A stretch of DNA of 42,623 bases, from assembly GCA_026395435.1 (NCBI GenBank), contig JAPLYT010000011.1, positions 1 to 42,623 of the forward strand, written 5' to 3'. The translations under genes and the position numbers were made by a program. The notes under the pieces were generated by a model. That model did no database searches. It was not told the DNA's origin and saw nothing but the letters and a program-made list of their open reading frames with translations. Below, piece by piece: positions 8,955 through 18,451 of the stretch; the stretch's first letter is position 1, and every line of letters begins with the position of its first letter. The DNA is from Candidatus Saccharimonadota bacterium (GTDB lineage: Bacteria > Patescibacteriota > Saccharimonadia > Saccharimonadales > AWTP1-31).

Positions 8955-9611
8955 TTAAATAACAACCCTGCGGGGGCGAACTACCTTTTTGGGTCGGCCG
9001 GCGGGTACAATCATTTTCTTGAGTTTTTGTTCGATTTGGTCAGCTTCGAGCTGCATTTCTTTATCGAGATAGGCTTTATGGAGCAATTGGTAGGTTTCTT
9101 TGTTTGGTTCGAGCTCTGCTGCTCTCTCAAGCTCACTGAGCATGAGTTTGTCGTTGCCGAGCTGTTCTTGGACTTTGGCGTAGGCAATGTGACGGGCGGC
9201 CAACTCATCTTCAAGTTTTAGGGCCTGTTCAAAGGCGATAGCGGCTTTGGAGTAATTCTCTGTTTCGTAGTAGATGAGGCCGAGGTTGTGAAGACTTGAA
9301 GGAGTTGATTCGATGCTACTGGCGATCTCGAAACAATCGATGGCATCTTTAAACTCCTTTTGTTTAGCGTACAAAATGCCGAGCCGGTTGTAGGCTGCTG
9401 CATTCCTTTGATCTATTTTGAGGATGGTCAGGAGCGCTTTTTCTGCACGTAAGAATCGATTTTCTCGCATGCCTTGGTGGGCAATATCCCAGAGCTTGCC
9501 AACCTTGTCGCTAATCTTGCGCGGGAAGATGTCAAGGTCATCTGCGCCGATGTTGTTGGCGCCGCGGATGGCTAAAACCCCGAATCCAAGGATTAAGATA
9601 AGTTCAAACAT
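8955..9611 (-). CDS. Tetratricopeptide repeat protein with N-terminal membrane segment
   Basis: 218 aa; tandem TPR-like motifs (AAAYNRLGILYAKQKEFKDAIDCFEIA, SSLHNLGLIYYETENYSKAAIAFEQAL). Confidence 0.82.
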   Translation of the reverse strand: MFELILILGFGVLAIRGANNIGADDLDIFPRKISDKVGKLWDIAHQGMRENRFLRAEKALLTILKIDQRNAAAYNRLGILYAKQKEFKDAIDCFEIASSIESTPSSLHNLGLIYYETENYSKAAIAFEQALKLEDELAARHIAYAKVQEQLGNDKLMLSELERAAELEPNKETYQLLHKAYLDKEMQLEADQIEQKLKKMIVPAGRPKKVVRPRRVVI

Positions 9612-9641
9612 ATTACCTTATTGTACCACAAGTGAACTTCG

Positions 9642-10499
9642 CTAGAGGTTGAGCACCAGGTTTGTCAAGAGGAGCTTACTACTAGGATTGTGAGTCATGT
9701 CGCGTTCTGCCTGGACAATTGTCTTGAGTCGTCCTGTCCATCGAGATACGGCCGGGCTGTCAGCTCGGATCGCTTGTGCGAGGGATGCATGGCTGACCCG
9801 CTCGAGTGCCAAGAGTAATAGTCGAACATTCTTCTGTTTCGACAATGTATCGACGAGCGCCAACCGGTCAAATGTGTTGGCTGCCAGCACCTCTTTGGCA
9901 ATGGCGATCTGGGCCACAAGTTCGTGGTCGGTATCCTCTTTTAGGAGTGCTGTCAGGAGTCCCATATACCCTTCGCTTAAGAAATAGGCTTTTAGTATGG
10001 CTGGGGGAGTGAAGTCTGAAGCATAATATACCTTGCTTTGTTCCAAGCTGACCGGCAGTACTCGAATACTCTGGACTCTTGAGTGAATGGTTGGTAAAAG
10101 CCCGTTCGGAGAAGATGCAGTGAGGATGATAAGTGTATCGGCTGGTGGTTCTTCGAGTAATTTCAGAAACGCATTTTGCGCTTCAGTGCTCATCGTATCT
10201 CCCTGCTCTACGATGAGGACTCTACGGATTGCTTGGTCGCCGGGTGTTTTGAGTTGCATAAACGTTTGCGCAGCCCTGATTTGTTCGATTGAGACGCCTT
10301 TTTCGGCGTCATGCAGCCAATGAATATACGGATAGTCCTGTAGCTTTGATTCATCCACGTTCAGCAGCGACGCGGCTATGTGTGCCGCCAATGCGCCCTT
10401 GCCTGCTCCCATCTGACCGGAAATAAGCAGTGCATGCGAGGGTGCGCCTATAAAGTCGGTGACAGCACGTTCTGTTGCGGAATGGAGGAGTAGTTTCAC
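9642..10499 (-). CDS. holB: DNA polymerase III delta'-like AAA+ subunit
   Basis: GQMGAGKGALA Walker A, VLIVEQGDTMSTEAQNAFLKLLEEPPADTLIILTASS, SRVQSIRV. Confidence 0.82.
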   Translation of the reverse strand: MKLLLHSATERAVTDFIGAPSHALLISGQMGAGKGALAAHIAASLLNVDESKLQDYPYIHWLHDAEKGVSIEQIRAAQTFMQLKTPGDQAIRRVLIVEQGDTMSTEAQNAFLKLLEEPPADTLIILTASSPNGLLPTIHSRVQSIRVLPVSLEQSKVYYASDFTPPAILKAYFLSEGYMGLLTALLKEDTDHELVAQIAIAKEVLAANTFDRLALVDTLSKQKNVRLLLLALERVSHASLAQAIRADSPAVSRWTGRLKTIVQAERDMTHNPSSKLLLTNLVLNL

Positions 10500-11350
10500 T
10501 ACTCTAGGATAGCATTAAACTCTGACGGTAGCGGTGCAGTAAATGTACGATGTTCTTTGTTTGGTAGCGTTAGTTCTAGGCTGAGCGCATGAAGGTATGT
10601 CCTCTTGGCAGGTTCGCCGCCGTACAAAACGTCTCCAACGATTGGATTGCCGATTTGAGCCATGTGCACCCGAAGCTGATGAGTCCGGCCTGTGGTTGGG
10701 TGAAGCTCGACTAAGCTATATTTGTCATTGCTGGCAACTACTTTGTAGTGCGTCTTGGCGACTTTACCGTTTGGCCCCACACGGAAGGTTTGGGGCTTCT
10801 TGGGGTTACGCTCGATAGGCATTTCGATGTTAGCTTCGAGCTGCTCAGGCGTGCCTGACACAACAGCCATATACGTCTTGTGGGCATGACGATCGGCAAA
10901 TTGTTTCTGGAGTGAGGTCAGCGCAGCCTCGTTCTTAGCGCAGATGAGTAGTCCGGATGTAACGCGGTCTAGCCGGTGAACGATTCCTCCGCGATTATCT
11001 TCCATGCCAGTCGTAAACTGTCGAATAAAGGTCGAGACTGTAGCTTCTGGATTGAACGCTCCCTTGCTGTGGGTCAGGACACCGATCGGTTTGTTCACCA
11101 CAAGACAATCATCATCTTGATACAGAATTTCTAGATTGATCTCGGGGATGTCAGCATCGGTTACCGCTTCGTAATTGAGCGTGATAACGTCACCAGGGTG
11201 AACTTTGACGGATGGTTTATAAATGGTGGTATCGCCGATACTCACCTTGCCTTGATCGAGTAGTACTTTTACGAAAGATCGACTGACGACCTGCTCTTTT
11301 GCAATAGCAGCATCAATGCGTCCTGATTCTTCGATAGTAAAACTTGTCAT
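10499..11350 (-). CDS. RluA-family pseudouridine synthase
   Basis: S4-like N-terminus, catalytic GGIVHRLDRVTSGLL, HPTTGRTHQLRVHMAQIGNPIVGDVLYGG. Confidence 0.92.
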   Translation of the reverse strand: MTSFTIEESGRIDAAIAKEQVVSRSFVKVLLDQGKVSIGDTTIYKPSVKVHPGDVITLNYEAVTDADIPEINLEILYQDDDCLVVNKPIGVLTHSKGAFNPEATVSTFIRQFTTGMEDNRGGIVHRLDRVTSGLLICAKNEAALTSLQKQFADRHAHKTYMAVVSGTPEQLEANIEMPIERNPKKPQTFRVGPNGKVAKTHYKVVASNDKYSLVELHPTTGRTHQLRVHMAQIGNPIVGDVLYGGEPAKRTYLHALSLELTLPNKEHRTFTAPLPSEFNAILE

Positions 11351-11412
11351 AGCGGGTTGCCTTTTTGTTCGTTAACAATAATTATATAACAATTTGGCAA
11401 AAATTACCACCA

Positions 11413-12438
11413 CTAATTTCGGAGGCCGACAGCTTTCTGGACGCCTGCCAGTGTGTTATTCGCTGTAACATTCATGGCTTTTTCGCCGGCTTCGAGCTTA
11501 GCCATTACTGCAGCATCGTCTACTGCTGAAAGTCGTTCTTGGAAGTCTGTTAAGAATGTTGATACAGCTTCTGCCGTGGCAGTCTTCAGAGGGCCGTATT
11601 GTGTCTGGCCTTCATATTCTTGTGCGACTTCTGTAGCATCTTTGCCCGTCAAAGCAGCGAGTATATCGATGAGGTTGGTGATGCCAGGTTGATTCTCTGT
11701 GTCATACGAAATCTTCTCAAAGCTATCAGTGGTCGCGCTCATGATTTTTTTGGCAGCGACTTCTGGTGCATCGGTCAGGAATATAACACCCTTACCTGAT
11801 TCATCCGATTTGCTCATTTTCTTTTCTGGTTTCTGAAGATCACGAATGCGTAGACGAGCTTGACTGTGAGCAAAGGCGATTTGTTCTTTCTCGGCTTCTG
11901 GCAACACAAACAAATCGCCAAACTTATTGTTCATGCGAATGGCGATATCTCGTGCTAGCTCGACATGTTGTGTCTGGTCGGCACCGACTGGTACATACTT
12001 GGCGCCATATAACAGAATATCGGCGGCCATAAGAACTGGGTAGTCAAAAAGCCCAACGCTTACAGATGTCTGGCCTCCGCCCTTCTCTTTGAATTGCGTC
12101 ATTCGGCTCAGTTCACCCATATAGGTAAAGCAGTTGAGGATGACGGTCAGTTCGCTGTGTGCAGGTACATGACTCTGTCTATACACAAATGTGTCGGCGT
12201 TGTTTATATCGAGCCCAGCCGCAATAAATACCCGTACATTATTGATCGATTGCTCATACAATTTACTATGGTCGATTGGCGTCGTGAAACTATGCAAGTC
12301 TGGCACGAACAGATTGATTTGATATTCTCCGGCGTACTTTTTCTGCATTTCAATAATCGGCAAAAGCGCACCAAGATAATTGCCGAGTTGTAGATCATTA
12401 TTGGCTCGAAGCCCTGTCAAAATTACTGGTTTATTCAT
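11413..12438 (-). CDS. trpS: Tryptophanyl-tRNA synthetase
   Basis: ILTGLRANNDLQLGNYLGAL, VPVGADQTQHVELARDIA, KKMSKSDESGKGVIFL. Confidence 0.93.
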   Translation of the reverse strand: MNKPVILTGLRANNDLQLGNYLGALLPIIEMQKKYAGEYQINLFVPDLHSFTTPIDHSKLYEQSINNVRVFIAAGLDINNADTFVYRQSHVPAHSELTVILNCFTYMGELSRMTQFKEKGGGQTSVSVGLFDYPVLMAADILLYGAKYVPVGADQTQHVELARDIAIRMNNKFGDLFVLPEAEKEQIAFAHSQARLRIRDLQKPEKKMSKSDESGKGVIFLTDAPEVAAKKIMSATTDSFEKISYDTENQPGITNLIDILAALTGKDATEVAQEYEGQTQYGPLKTATAEAVSTFLTDFQERLSAVDDAAVMAKLEAGEKAMNVTANNTLAGVQKAVGLRN

Positions 12439-12449
12439 CGTAGTTCCTA

Positions 12450-13158
12450 TTATACGTTATTACCTTGATTTGCAACTAGTAGAACAGATGTAATCTCGTC
12501 AAGAGGGTCTATTGTGTCGCTACGGTTGAGGCCTAGCGTTGATAGCTCAGTACAGCCGAGAATTATTTTTTCAGCTCCCTGCCGAATGAGATCGTCGATC
12601 AAGCTATTCGCCTTATCGATTGTTTGAGCGTCGACGGTGTTTGCGATAACACTTCTAATTATCTCTTCTAGCGGCTCCAGATCTTCCTCTTTAGGAGCTG
12701 TCACAGTTAGATGTTGCTTCTCAATAACATCATGAAACAGACGGGATTTAATAGTGGTTGGCGAACCGAGCACCCCGACATTTTGCAGCTTATCGACAGA
12801 CACTTTAGCCATGACGGCATCAATCAACGAAGTGATTTTTATGCCAAGCAACAGTTCTATTTGTGCTTGCATGAGATGTGCGGTATTGCATGCTAGTACT
12901 ACTTGATCGGATTTCTGAATATCAAGCTGACGAAGTGCATCAACGATTTGAATTAAAGCCTGTGTAGTCTTTGCGCGGTCACTTATGAAATCATCAATTG
13001 GTAGTGACACATGCACGATGTGTGGGAAATCTCCCCCGTTAGATGCGCCAAAGATACCCCGACCCCCGAAGGATTCGGGAGTGGAGTTCGAGGCTGCCTT
13101 GCGGGCCCATGCCTCCAACGATGATGATGCGATTGTCTTGTTTAGTATTGTTTTTCAT
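12450..13158 (-). pseudogene. Aspartate/glutamate racemase family gene with an apparent frameshift near 13055-13070
   Basis: ATG at 13158 behind AAGGA encodes MKNNTKQDNRIIIVGGMGPQGSLELHSRIL in one frame; the rest (GIFGASNGGDFPHIVHVSLPIDDFI...VLACNTAH...ILGCTEL) is in another (ORF 12450..13118). Confidence 0.8.
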
Positions 13159-13194
13159 TATATTTCCTTACGTATTTACTTTATATTTTCGCGG

Positions 13195-13404
13195 TTATTT
13201 GACGAAGTACGGCACATCACCACGAGGTTGTCTCTCCGTAGAAGTAACTACCTCTAAGGGTGCCACGAGTGCCACCTGACCTATATTGGGTGCGGTATGG
13301 GCCGCTAAAATTTCTAGTGGCGACCGTGGATCATCGGGGCCGACTTCGATCCGTCGTCGTGCAAGTTCTTTGCCTGCTTCTTGAATTGTCATTTCTTTTT
13401 CCAT
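13195..13404 (-). CDS. Small hypothetical protein, 69 aa
   Basis: ORF with GAGGAG ribosome-binding site; no family recognised. Confidence 0.5.
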   Translation of the reverse strand: MEKEMTIQEAGKELARRRIEVGPDDPRSPLEILAAHTAPNIGQVALVAPLEVVTSTERQPRGDVPYFVK

Positions 13405-13423
13405 GGTTTCTCCTCAATTAAAA

Positions 13424-13443
13424 AACCGCCCTGGTGGACGGTT
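13424..13443 (-). terminator. Terminator-like hairpin
   Basis: Minus strand AACCGTCCACCAGGGCGGTTTTTTAATT, just upstream of the 69-aa ORF. Confidence 0.6.
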
Positions 13444-13526
13444 GTATTTGTTTGCTGAATTAAAGTTACGCTGAATAAACCGTCCGTGAATAGCCGGTAA
13501 ACCAATATGCGTTGTTGATAGTTATT

Positions 13527-13808
13527 TTATTCATAACTGTATGATAATATCACGTTTGCCAAAAAATGCAAATGCTTGTCTGGATTAAAAAGGTACTCTA
13601 TTGCATTTTGCAGGACATAAACACTTAAGGAGAATATGCCAACATGCATCACAAACCTCAGTAAACCATAGTGTATATAGATGATCGCAGAGCCGAAAAC
13701 GAGACACAACGTCGCGTATTTTAGGAATATCCGTTCGGCAAAAAATAGCACAGACAAAACAGATACTGCCAATATCCAGTAATCACCCTGCTGTATTAAA
13801 TCGTGCAT
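13527..13808 (-). CDS. Small multi-helix membrane protein, 93 aa
   Basis: Several hydrophobic segments; no family recognised. Confidence 0.5.
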   Translation of the reverse strand: MHDLIQQGDYWILAVSVLSVLFFAERIFLKYATLCLVFGSAIIYIHYGLLRFVMHVGIFSLSVYVLQNAIEYLFNPDKHLHFLANVILSYSYE

Positions 13809-13940
13809 AATTTAAGTATATCTCACCTGTAAATTTTAGTTCTAATAACAAAAATACGGGTATAACCCCATACTTTGTCTTTGTGCTAGGTGCAAACGTT
13901 CAAATGGTGAGCTGGTTCCGTTAGTATTCTCTTTTAATGA

Positions 13941-13972
13941 AAAAAGTACGAGAGTAATCTCGCACTTTCTAA
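13941..13972 (-). terminator. Terminator of the ribosomal superoperon
   Basis: Minus strand AGAAAGTGCGAGATTACTCTCGTACTTTTTTCATT: imperfect stem followed by U tract. Confidence 0.7.
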
Positions 13973-13988
13973 AGGATTTTTAAGTTTT

Positions 13989-14077
13989 GCGTAGTTCGAG
14001 GCAGAAGTGAGTACCGCAAATGAGCTGTATACATGATACTGGGAATGCGGAACGGAACTTCTAACGACGAAATACGG
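13989..14077. repeat. Long imperfect inverted repeat 3' of rpsI
   Basis: GCGTA.TTCG....AGAAGT against ACTTCT.....CGAA.TACG, with inner CCGCA/TGCGG. Confidence 0.65.
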
Positions 14078-14093
14078 ATAACTAAAAAGCCGA

Positions 14094-14519
14094 CTAACGC
14101 TTTGTGAATTGGCGTTGCTTCCGCGCGCCTTTTAGTCCAAACTTCTTACGTTCTTTCTCTCGTGGATCGCGTCCAAGGAGATCAGCTCGTTTGAGAGTCT
14201 GCTTGAAGTCTTCGTTCATGACGACAAATGCTTTTGAGATAGCCAGTCGTATTGCGACGGCTTGACCACTCATACCACCACCAGATACCACGACAGTAAC
14301 ATCAAATTTGTTGTTCTGTTCGAGTACGTTAAATGGCTTAGCTAGTTCGCTGAGCAATGACTTGCTGCCAGCGAAGTAATCTTCGGCTGATTTACCGTTG
14401 ATGGTGATTGCGCCTTTTCCAGTCATCAATCGTGCTCGAGCGGTAACGCTCTTGCGACGACCGAGTGCGTAGAAGTAGCCTTTTGTTGCTGGTTTCTTTA
14501 CGGTTGTTGCTTCAGCCAT
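14094..14519 (-). CDS. rpsI: 30S ribosomal protein uS9
   Basis: YALGRRKSVTARARL...VVVSGGGMSGQAVAIRLAISKA...LGRDPREKERKKFGLKGARKQRQFTKR. Confidence 0.97.
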   Translation of the reverse strand: MAEATTVKKPATKGYFYALGRRKSVTARARLMTGKGAITINGKSAEDYFAGSKSLLSELAKPFNVLEQNNKFDVTVVVSGGGMSGQAVAIRLAISKAFVVMNEDFKQTLKRADLLGRDPREKERKKFGLKGARKQRQFTKR

Positions 14520-14992
14520 TATTTAGTTTCCTTTTCTGCCTTAACTGGTGCAGTTCGAGCTGACTTGAGTGCAAATGCTTCTGGCATTTGTGCTGCATGG
14601 TTGTGCTCTGCTCCAGCGTAGACCTTGAGTCGTGCAAGACGAGCAGGTCGAAGTTTGTTGACTGGCAACATTCCACGAATCGCGCGGGCTATGACGAATG
14701 TAGGGTCCTTAGACATTTTGTCTTTCATGCTTGCTTCTTTTAGTCCACCGGGGAAATGACTGTGATGGTAGTACTTCTTGTCTTCCATCTTGTTACCGGT
14801 AACGACGATGTTCTCAGCATTGATGATGATGACATTGTCACCGACATCAATGTGGCTGGTAAACATAGGCTTACCTTTTCCGATGAGCAGACTAGCTGCT
14901 TCGGTAGCGACACGTCCCATAGGGGCGGTTGCAGCATCGATAACATACCATTTTCGGGTAACGTCAGTTGGCTTTGCGCTAAAGGTCTTCAT
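14519..14992 (-). CDS. rplM: 50S ribosomal protein uL13
   Basis: RKWYVIDAATAPMGRVATEAASLLIGK...AIRGMLP. Confidence 0.96.
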   Translation of the reverse strand: MKTFSAKPTDVTRKWYVIDAATAPMGRVATEAASLLIGKGKPMFTSHIDVGDNVIIINAENIVVTGNKMEDKKYYHHSHFPGGLKEASMKDKMSKDPTFVIARAIRGMLPVNKLRPARLARLKVYAGAEHNHAAQMPEAFALKSARTAPVKAEKETK

Positions 14993-15465
14993 TATTTCTT
15001 CTCCTTTGCTGGGGTTGCTGCTTTTTTGGCTGCTGGCTTAGCGACTGGTTTGACAGGCGTTGTAGCTACAACTTTCTTGGCAGGAGTAGCCACTGGCGCT
15101 GCAGCGAGGCTGTCAACAAAGCTTACTCGAGCGATTTCAGCGTTGTCGCCTCGTCGATTCTCGAGCTTTTCAATGCGAACATGTCCACTGACGCGACCGG
15201 CTAGTTTTGGAGCAATTTCATCGACAAGCTTGTGAGCTGATTCGATGGTTTGCAATCCAGAAATAATCTGACGTCGGTTGTGAAGATCACCTTTTTTAGC
15301 TTTGGTGATTAGTTTTTCGATATAAGGAACAAGTTCCTTTGCCTTAGGCAATGTAGTTTTGATTGATTCGTCGCGTACGAGAGATTCTGCGAGGCCCTTA
15401 ATAAGTGCTAATCGTTGATCAGTTTCTCTTCCGAACTTGCGACCTTGGTAACCGTGACGATGCAT
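14992..15465 (-). CDS. rplQ: 50S ribosomal protein bL17
   Basis: MHRHGYQGRKFGRETDQRLALIKGLAESLV..., Lys/Ala-rich C-terminal tail. Confidence 0.95.
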   Translation of the reverse strand: MHRHGYQGRKFGRETDQRLALIKGLAESLVRDESIKTTLPKAKELVPYIEKLITKAKKGDLHNRRQIISGLQTIESAHKLVDEIAPKLAGRVSGHVRIEKLENRRGDNAEIARVSFVDSLAAAPVATPAKKVVATTPVKPVAKPAAKKAATPAKEKK

Positions 15466-15466
15466 C

Positions 15467-16411
15467 TTACAGCTCCAACTCGCTCATTTTATCTTTAACT
15501 TCGTCGAGTGCTTTACTACCGAAACCTTTAAGGTCGCGTAGTTCAGCATCGCTGAGGCTAAAGAGGTCTTTTAATGTATGAATCTCATTGTTGATGAGTG
15601 CATTTGTGGTGCGGGCAGACAAGTTCAAATCTTCGATTGAAGTTAGAAGTTCTGCTGGATCATCATTTTCTGTGGTGTTTGTACCATCGGCAGATGGTAC
15701 GCTGGCTGGCGCACTCACTTCTACTCGAGTTTGTCCGGCGAGAGCAGTATATTGGTTGACCAAAATAGCTGCTGCTTCTTCGAATGCATCACGAGGAGTG
15801 ATAGTCTCATCGGTGTCGATGGTAATGAGAAGACGATCGAGATCAGTCATTTGACCGACACGAGTGTTTTCTACTTTGTATCGTACGCGGAGTACGGGTG
15901 TGAATACAGCGTCGAGTGCAATCATATCGCTATGTTTGCGAGCAGCGCCTTCTTCGATAGTTCGGTAACCACGACCTGTTTCGACAACGAGATCAAGAAC
16001 AAACTTAGATTTGTCGTCGTCGAGAGTTGCGATTACGTGACCTGGGTTTGCAATTTCAACATCAGCATTAGTTGTGATGTCTTTAGCGGTGATGGCACCT
16101 TTTCCAGTTTTTGTAAGACGAAGTGTTTGAGGCTCGTCAGTGAAAACGCGGAATCGGAGGCCACGAAGGTTGAGCATGATATCGACGACATCTTCTCGTA
16201 CACCCTTGATGGTGGTGAATTCGTGTGTAGCACCTTCAATCTTGAATGCAGTAACTGCTGCTCCGGCAATGCTTGAAAGCAATACGCGTCGTAGTGAGTT
16301 CCCGAGGGTCATACCATATCCGGTGTGAAGTGGTTCGATAACGAAAGTAGCTGAGCTGCTTCCGTGATCATCGATGTTTACGAGTCCTGGTGTGTGGATC
16401 ATTTTTGACAT
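15467..16411 (-). CDS. rpoA: RNA polymerase subunit alpha
   Basis: FVIEPLHTGYGMTLGNSLRRVLLSSIAGAAVTAFKIEGATHEF...; alpha-CTD at the end. Confidence 0.97.
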   Translation of the reverse strand: MSKMIHTPGLVNIDDHGSSSATFVIEPLHTGYGMTLGNSLRRVLLSSIAGAAVTAFKIEGATHEFTTIKGVREDVVDIMLNLRGLRFRVFTDEPQTLRLTKTGKGAITAKDITTNADVEIANPGHVIATLDDDKSKFVLDLVVETGRGYRTIEEGAARKHSDMIALDAVFTPVLRVRYKVENTRVGQMTDLDRLLITIDTDETITPRDAFEEAAAILVNQYTALAGQTRVEVSAPASVPSADGTNTTENDDPAELLTSIEDLNLSARTTNALINNEIHTLKDLFSLSDAELRDLKGFGSKALDEVKDKMSELEL

Positions 16412-16426
16412 TATTTTATCGCCTCC

Positions 16427-17050
16427 CTAGCGTGAGTAGTATTCTACGATTAGTTGCTCATTGATTTCAGGTTCTGCTTCTTCTCGGGTTGGAATGCCAG
16501 TAATGGAAATTTCAAATTTCTTGCGGTTGACTTTGAGCCATGCAGGGATAGTATCTGGAGATGCAGGACTTACGTCATCAATACGTTTGAAGTATTCGTT
16601 TTTCTTGCTGGCGTCACGCAGTACGAGTTCATCACCGGCTTTGAGGCGGATTGAAGGAATGTCCACTCGGCGACCATTCATCATGAAGTGGCCATGAGTA
16701 ACGAGCTGACGAGCAGCGCGGCGACTTACGGCTAGACCACTACGGTAAATAGCGTTGTCGAGTCGTCGCTCTAGAAGTTGTAGCAAGATTTCACCACTCT
16801 GTCCTTGCTTACGAGAAGATTCGGCCATAAGGTTGGCGAATTGCTTTTCGAGCAAGCCGTAGAGTCGTTTGACTTTTTGTTTCTCGCGAAGTTGGAGACT
16901 ATATTGACTAGGCTTGTTGCGCATTCCACGGGAATTTGCAGCTTGTCCAGGCATTGAAGTTCGCTTTGCGAGAGCTTTGTGCGCTTTCGGGTGAAGGGCA
17001 TAGCCTTCACGGCGACTCATTTTTACGATTGATTGTGTATCTCGTGCCAT
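16427..17050 (-). CDS. rpsD: 30S ribosomal protein uS4
   Basis: YSLQLREKQKVKRLYGLLEKQFANLM...LLERRLDNAIYRSGLAVSRRAARQLVTHGHFMMNG. Confidence 0.96.
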   Translation of the reverse strand: MARDTQSIVKMSRREGYALHPKAHKALAKRTSMPGQAANSRGMRNKPSQYSLQLREKQKVKRLYGLLEKQFANLMAESSRKQGQSGEILLQLLERRLDNAIYRSGLAVSRRAARQLVTHGHFMMNGRRVDIPSIRLKAGDELVLRDASKKNEYFKRIDDVSPASPDTIPAWLKVNRKKFEISITGIPTREEAEPEINEQLIVEYYSR

Positions 17051-17053
17051 AAT

Positions 17054-17461
17054 TTAGATCCTTCGAGCTTTCTTAGGTCGAACGCCACCATGAGCGATAC
17101 CTGTTACATCCTTAATGGACTCAACGGAAATACCGAGAGTATTAAGGGTTCGGACTGCAGAATCTCGTCCAAGACCAACGCCTTTAACGTATACATCAGC
17201 TTTTGAAAAGCCGTATTGTTGTTTAGCGTTGTTCCCTGCTTTTTCGCAGGCGATTTGTGCGGCATAGGCAGTTCCTTTTTTGGAACCACGGAAGCCACAG
17301 GCACCGGCGCTCGAAGCAGTAAGTGCTCCACCTTGCGCATCAGTGAACGAGATGATTGTGTTGTTAAAGCTGGCAAACACGTGGACTTGTCCAAATGGTA
17401 CCGATCGCTTTGATTTCTTCTTCTTTGGTGCTGCTTTTGCAGCTGTAGTTGCATCTGCCAT
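17054..17461 (-). CDS. rpsK: 30S ribosomal protein uS11
   Basis: GQVHVFASFNNTIISFTDAQGGALTASSAGACGFRGSKKGTAYAAQ...DVTGIAHGGVRPKKARRI. Confidence 0.97.
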   Translation of the reverse strand: MADATTAAKAAPKKKKSKRSVPFGQVHVFASFNNTIISFTDAQGGALTASSAGACGFRGSKKGTAYAAQIACEKAGNNAKQQYGFSKADVYVKGVGLGRDSAVRTLNTLGISVESIKDVTGIAHGGVRPKKARRI

Positions 17462-17847
17462 TACGTCTTAGCCGCCACTTTCTTTGCGGTTCCACCAACC
17501 GTTATTTTTTTACCACGACGAGTACGAGCGTTTGTCTTGGTTCGTTGACCACGACTTGGCAAGCTCATCTTATGTCGAAGACCACGGTATGCATTAATAT
17601 CTTTCAGACGCTTGATGTTGGTGCTGACGATACGCTGCAACTCACCTTCGACGGTAAGTGTTTCGTTGATAACTTCCTGAATGCGAGAAATCTCGGCATC
17701 AGTAAGGTTTTTGACACGAACAGTTGGATCTACTTTTGCGCTGGTGAGAACATCAACACTTGTTTTAGGTCCAATGCCGTATACATAGGTGAGAGAGATC
17801 TGAATCTGCTTCTCAGCTGGAATGGTTACACCAGAAATACGAGCCAT
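17461..17847 (-). CDS. rpsM: 30S ribosomal protein uS13
   Basis: MARISGVTIPAEKQIQISLTYVYGIG...YRGLRHKMSLPSRGQRTKTNARTRRG. Confidence 0.97.
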   Translation of the reverse strand: MARISGVTIPAEKQIQISLTYVYGIGPKTSVDVLTSAKVDPTVRVKNLTDAEISRIQEVINETLTVEGELQRIVSTNIKRLKDINAYRGLRHKMSLPSRGQRTKTNARTRRGKKITVGGTAKKVAAKT

Positions 17848-17849
17848 AG

Positions 17850-17966
17850 TTAACCCTGCCTCTGCTTATGTTTTGGCTTTAATTTGTTGATGACATAGAT
17901 TCTGCCCTTGCGTCGGACAATCTTGTCATCTGGACTGATTTTTTTGACACTAGCACGTACTTTCAT
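17850..17966 (-). CDS. rpmJ: 50S ribosomal protein bL36 (absent from the ORF track)
   Basis: Translated by hand: [38 protein letters not shown]. Confidence 0.94.
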   Translation of the reverse strand: MKVRASVKKISPDDKIVRRKGRIYVINKLKPKHKQRQG

Positions 17967-18059
17967 ACGGATCATGCTCCTTTCAGGAGATGCATAACAC
18001 ACTGCTTAAATATTTGATAAAAACGAACGATTCCTGAATTCCACAGGACTCATAGAAGT

Positions 18060-18171
18060 TTTACAGGACGGTACAGCATGGGATGACTCGTGAAGCCCGT
18101 AAGCGAATCGTATTGGTGATACGATGAGCGCGGACTGGAGCGGGTTCGCCCGTGATGTGCCGTTATGTAAA
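18060..18171. repeat. Long imperfect inverted repeat between infA and rpmJ
   Basis: TTTACAggACGGtACAgCAtGGG (18060-18082) against CCCgTGatGTgCCGTtaTGTAAA (18149-18171), enclosing ATCGTAT-tggtg-ATACGAT and GGG-TTCG-CCC. Confidence 0.8.
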
Positions 18172-18177
18172 GGTTCT

Positions 18178-18399
18178 CTACGATTTGCGATAGGTGATTC
18201 TGCCCTTAGTAAGATCATAAGGGGTCAACTCAACCGTCACGCTGTCACCAGGTACAATTCGGATATAATGTTTCCGCATCTTCCCAGCAACATGAGCTAT
18301 AATTTTATGTCCGTTTTCAAGTTCGACACGAAACTGAGTCCCTGGTAGAGTCTCTACAATAGTTCCCGTTAGTTCGATGACTTCCTTGTTTGCTGACAT
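18178..18399 (-). CDS. infA: Translation initiation factor IF-1
   Basis: [64 protein letters not shown]. Confidence 0.96.
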   Translation of the reverse strand: MSANKEVIELTGTIVETLPGTQFRVELENGHKIIAHVAGKMRKHYIRIVPGDSVTVELTPYDLTKGRITYRKS

Positions 18400-18451
18400 A
18401 AATATAACTAAGGCTGAATTATAACAGATATAGACCTGCTATGTAAAGCTC

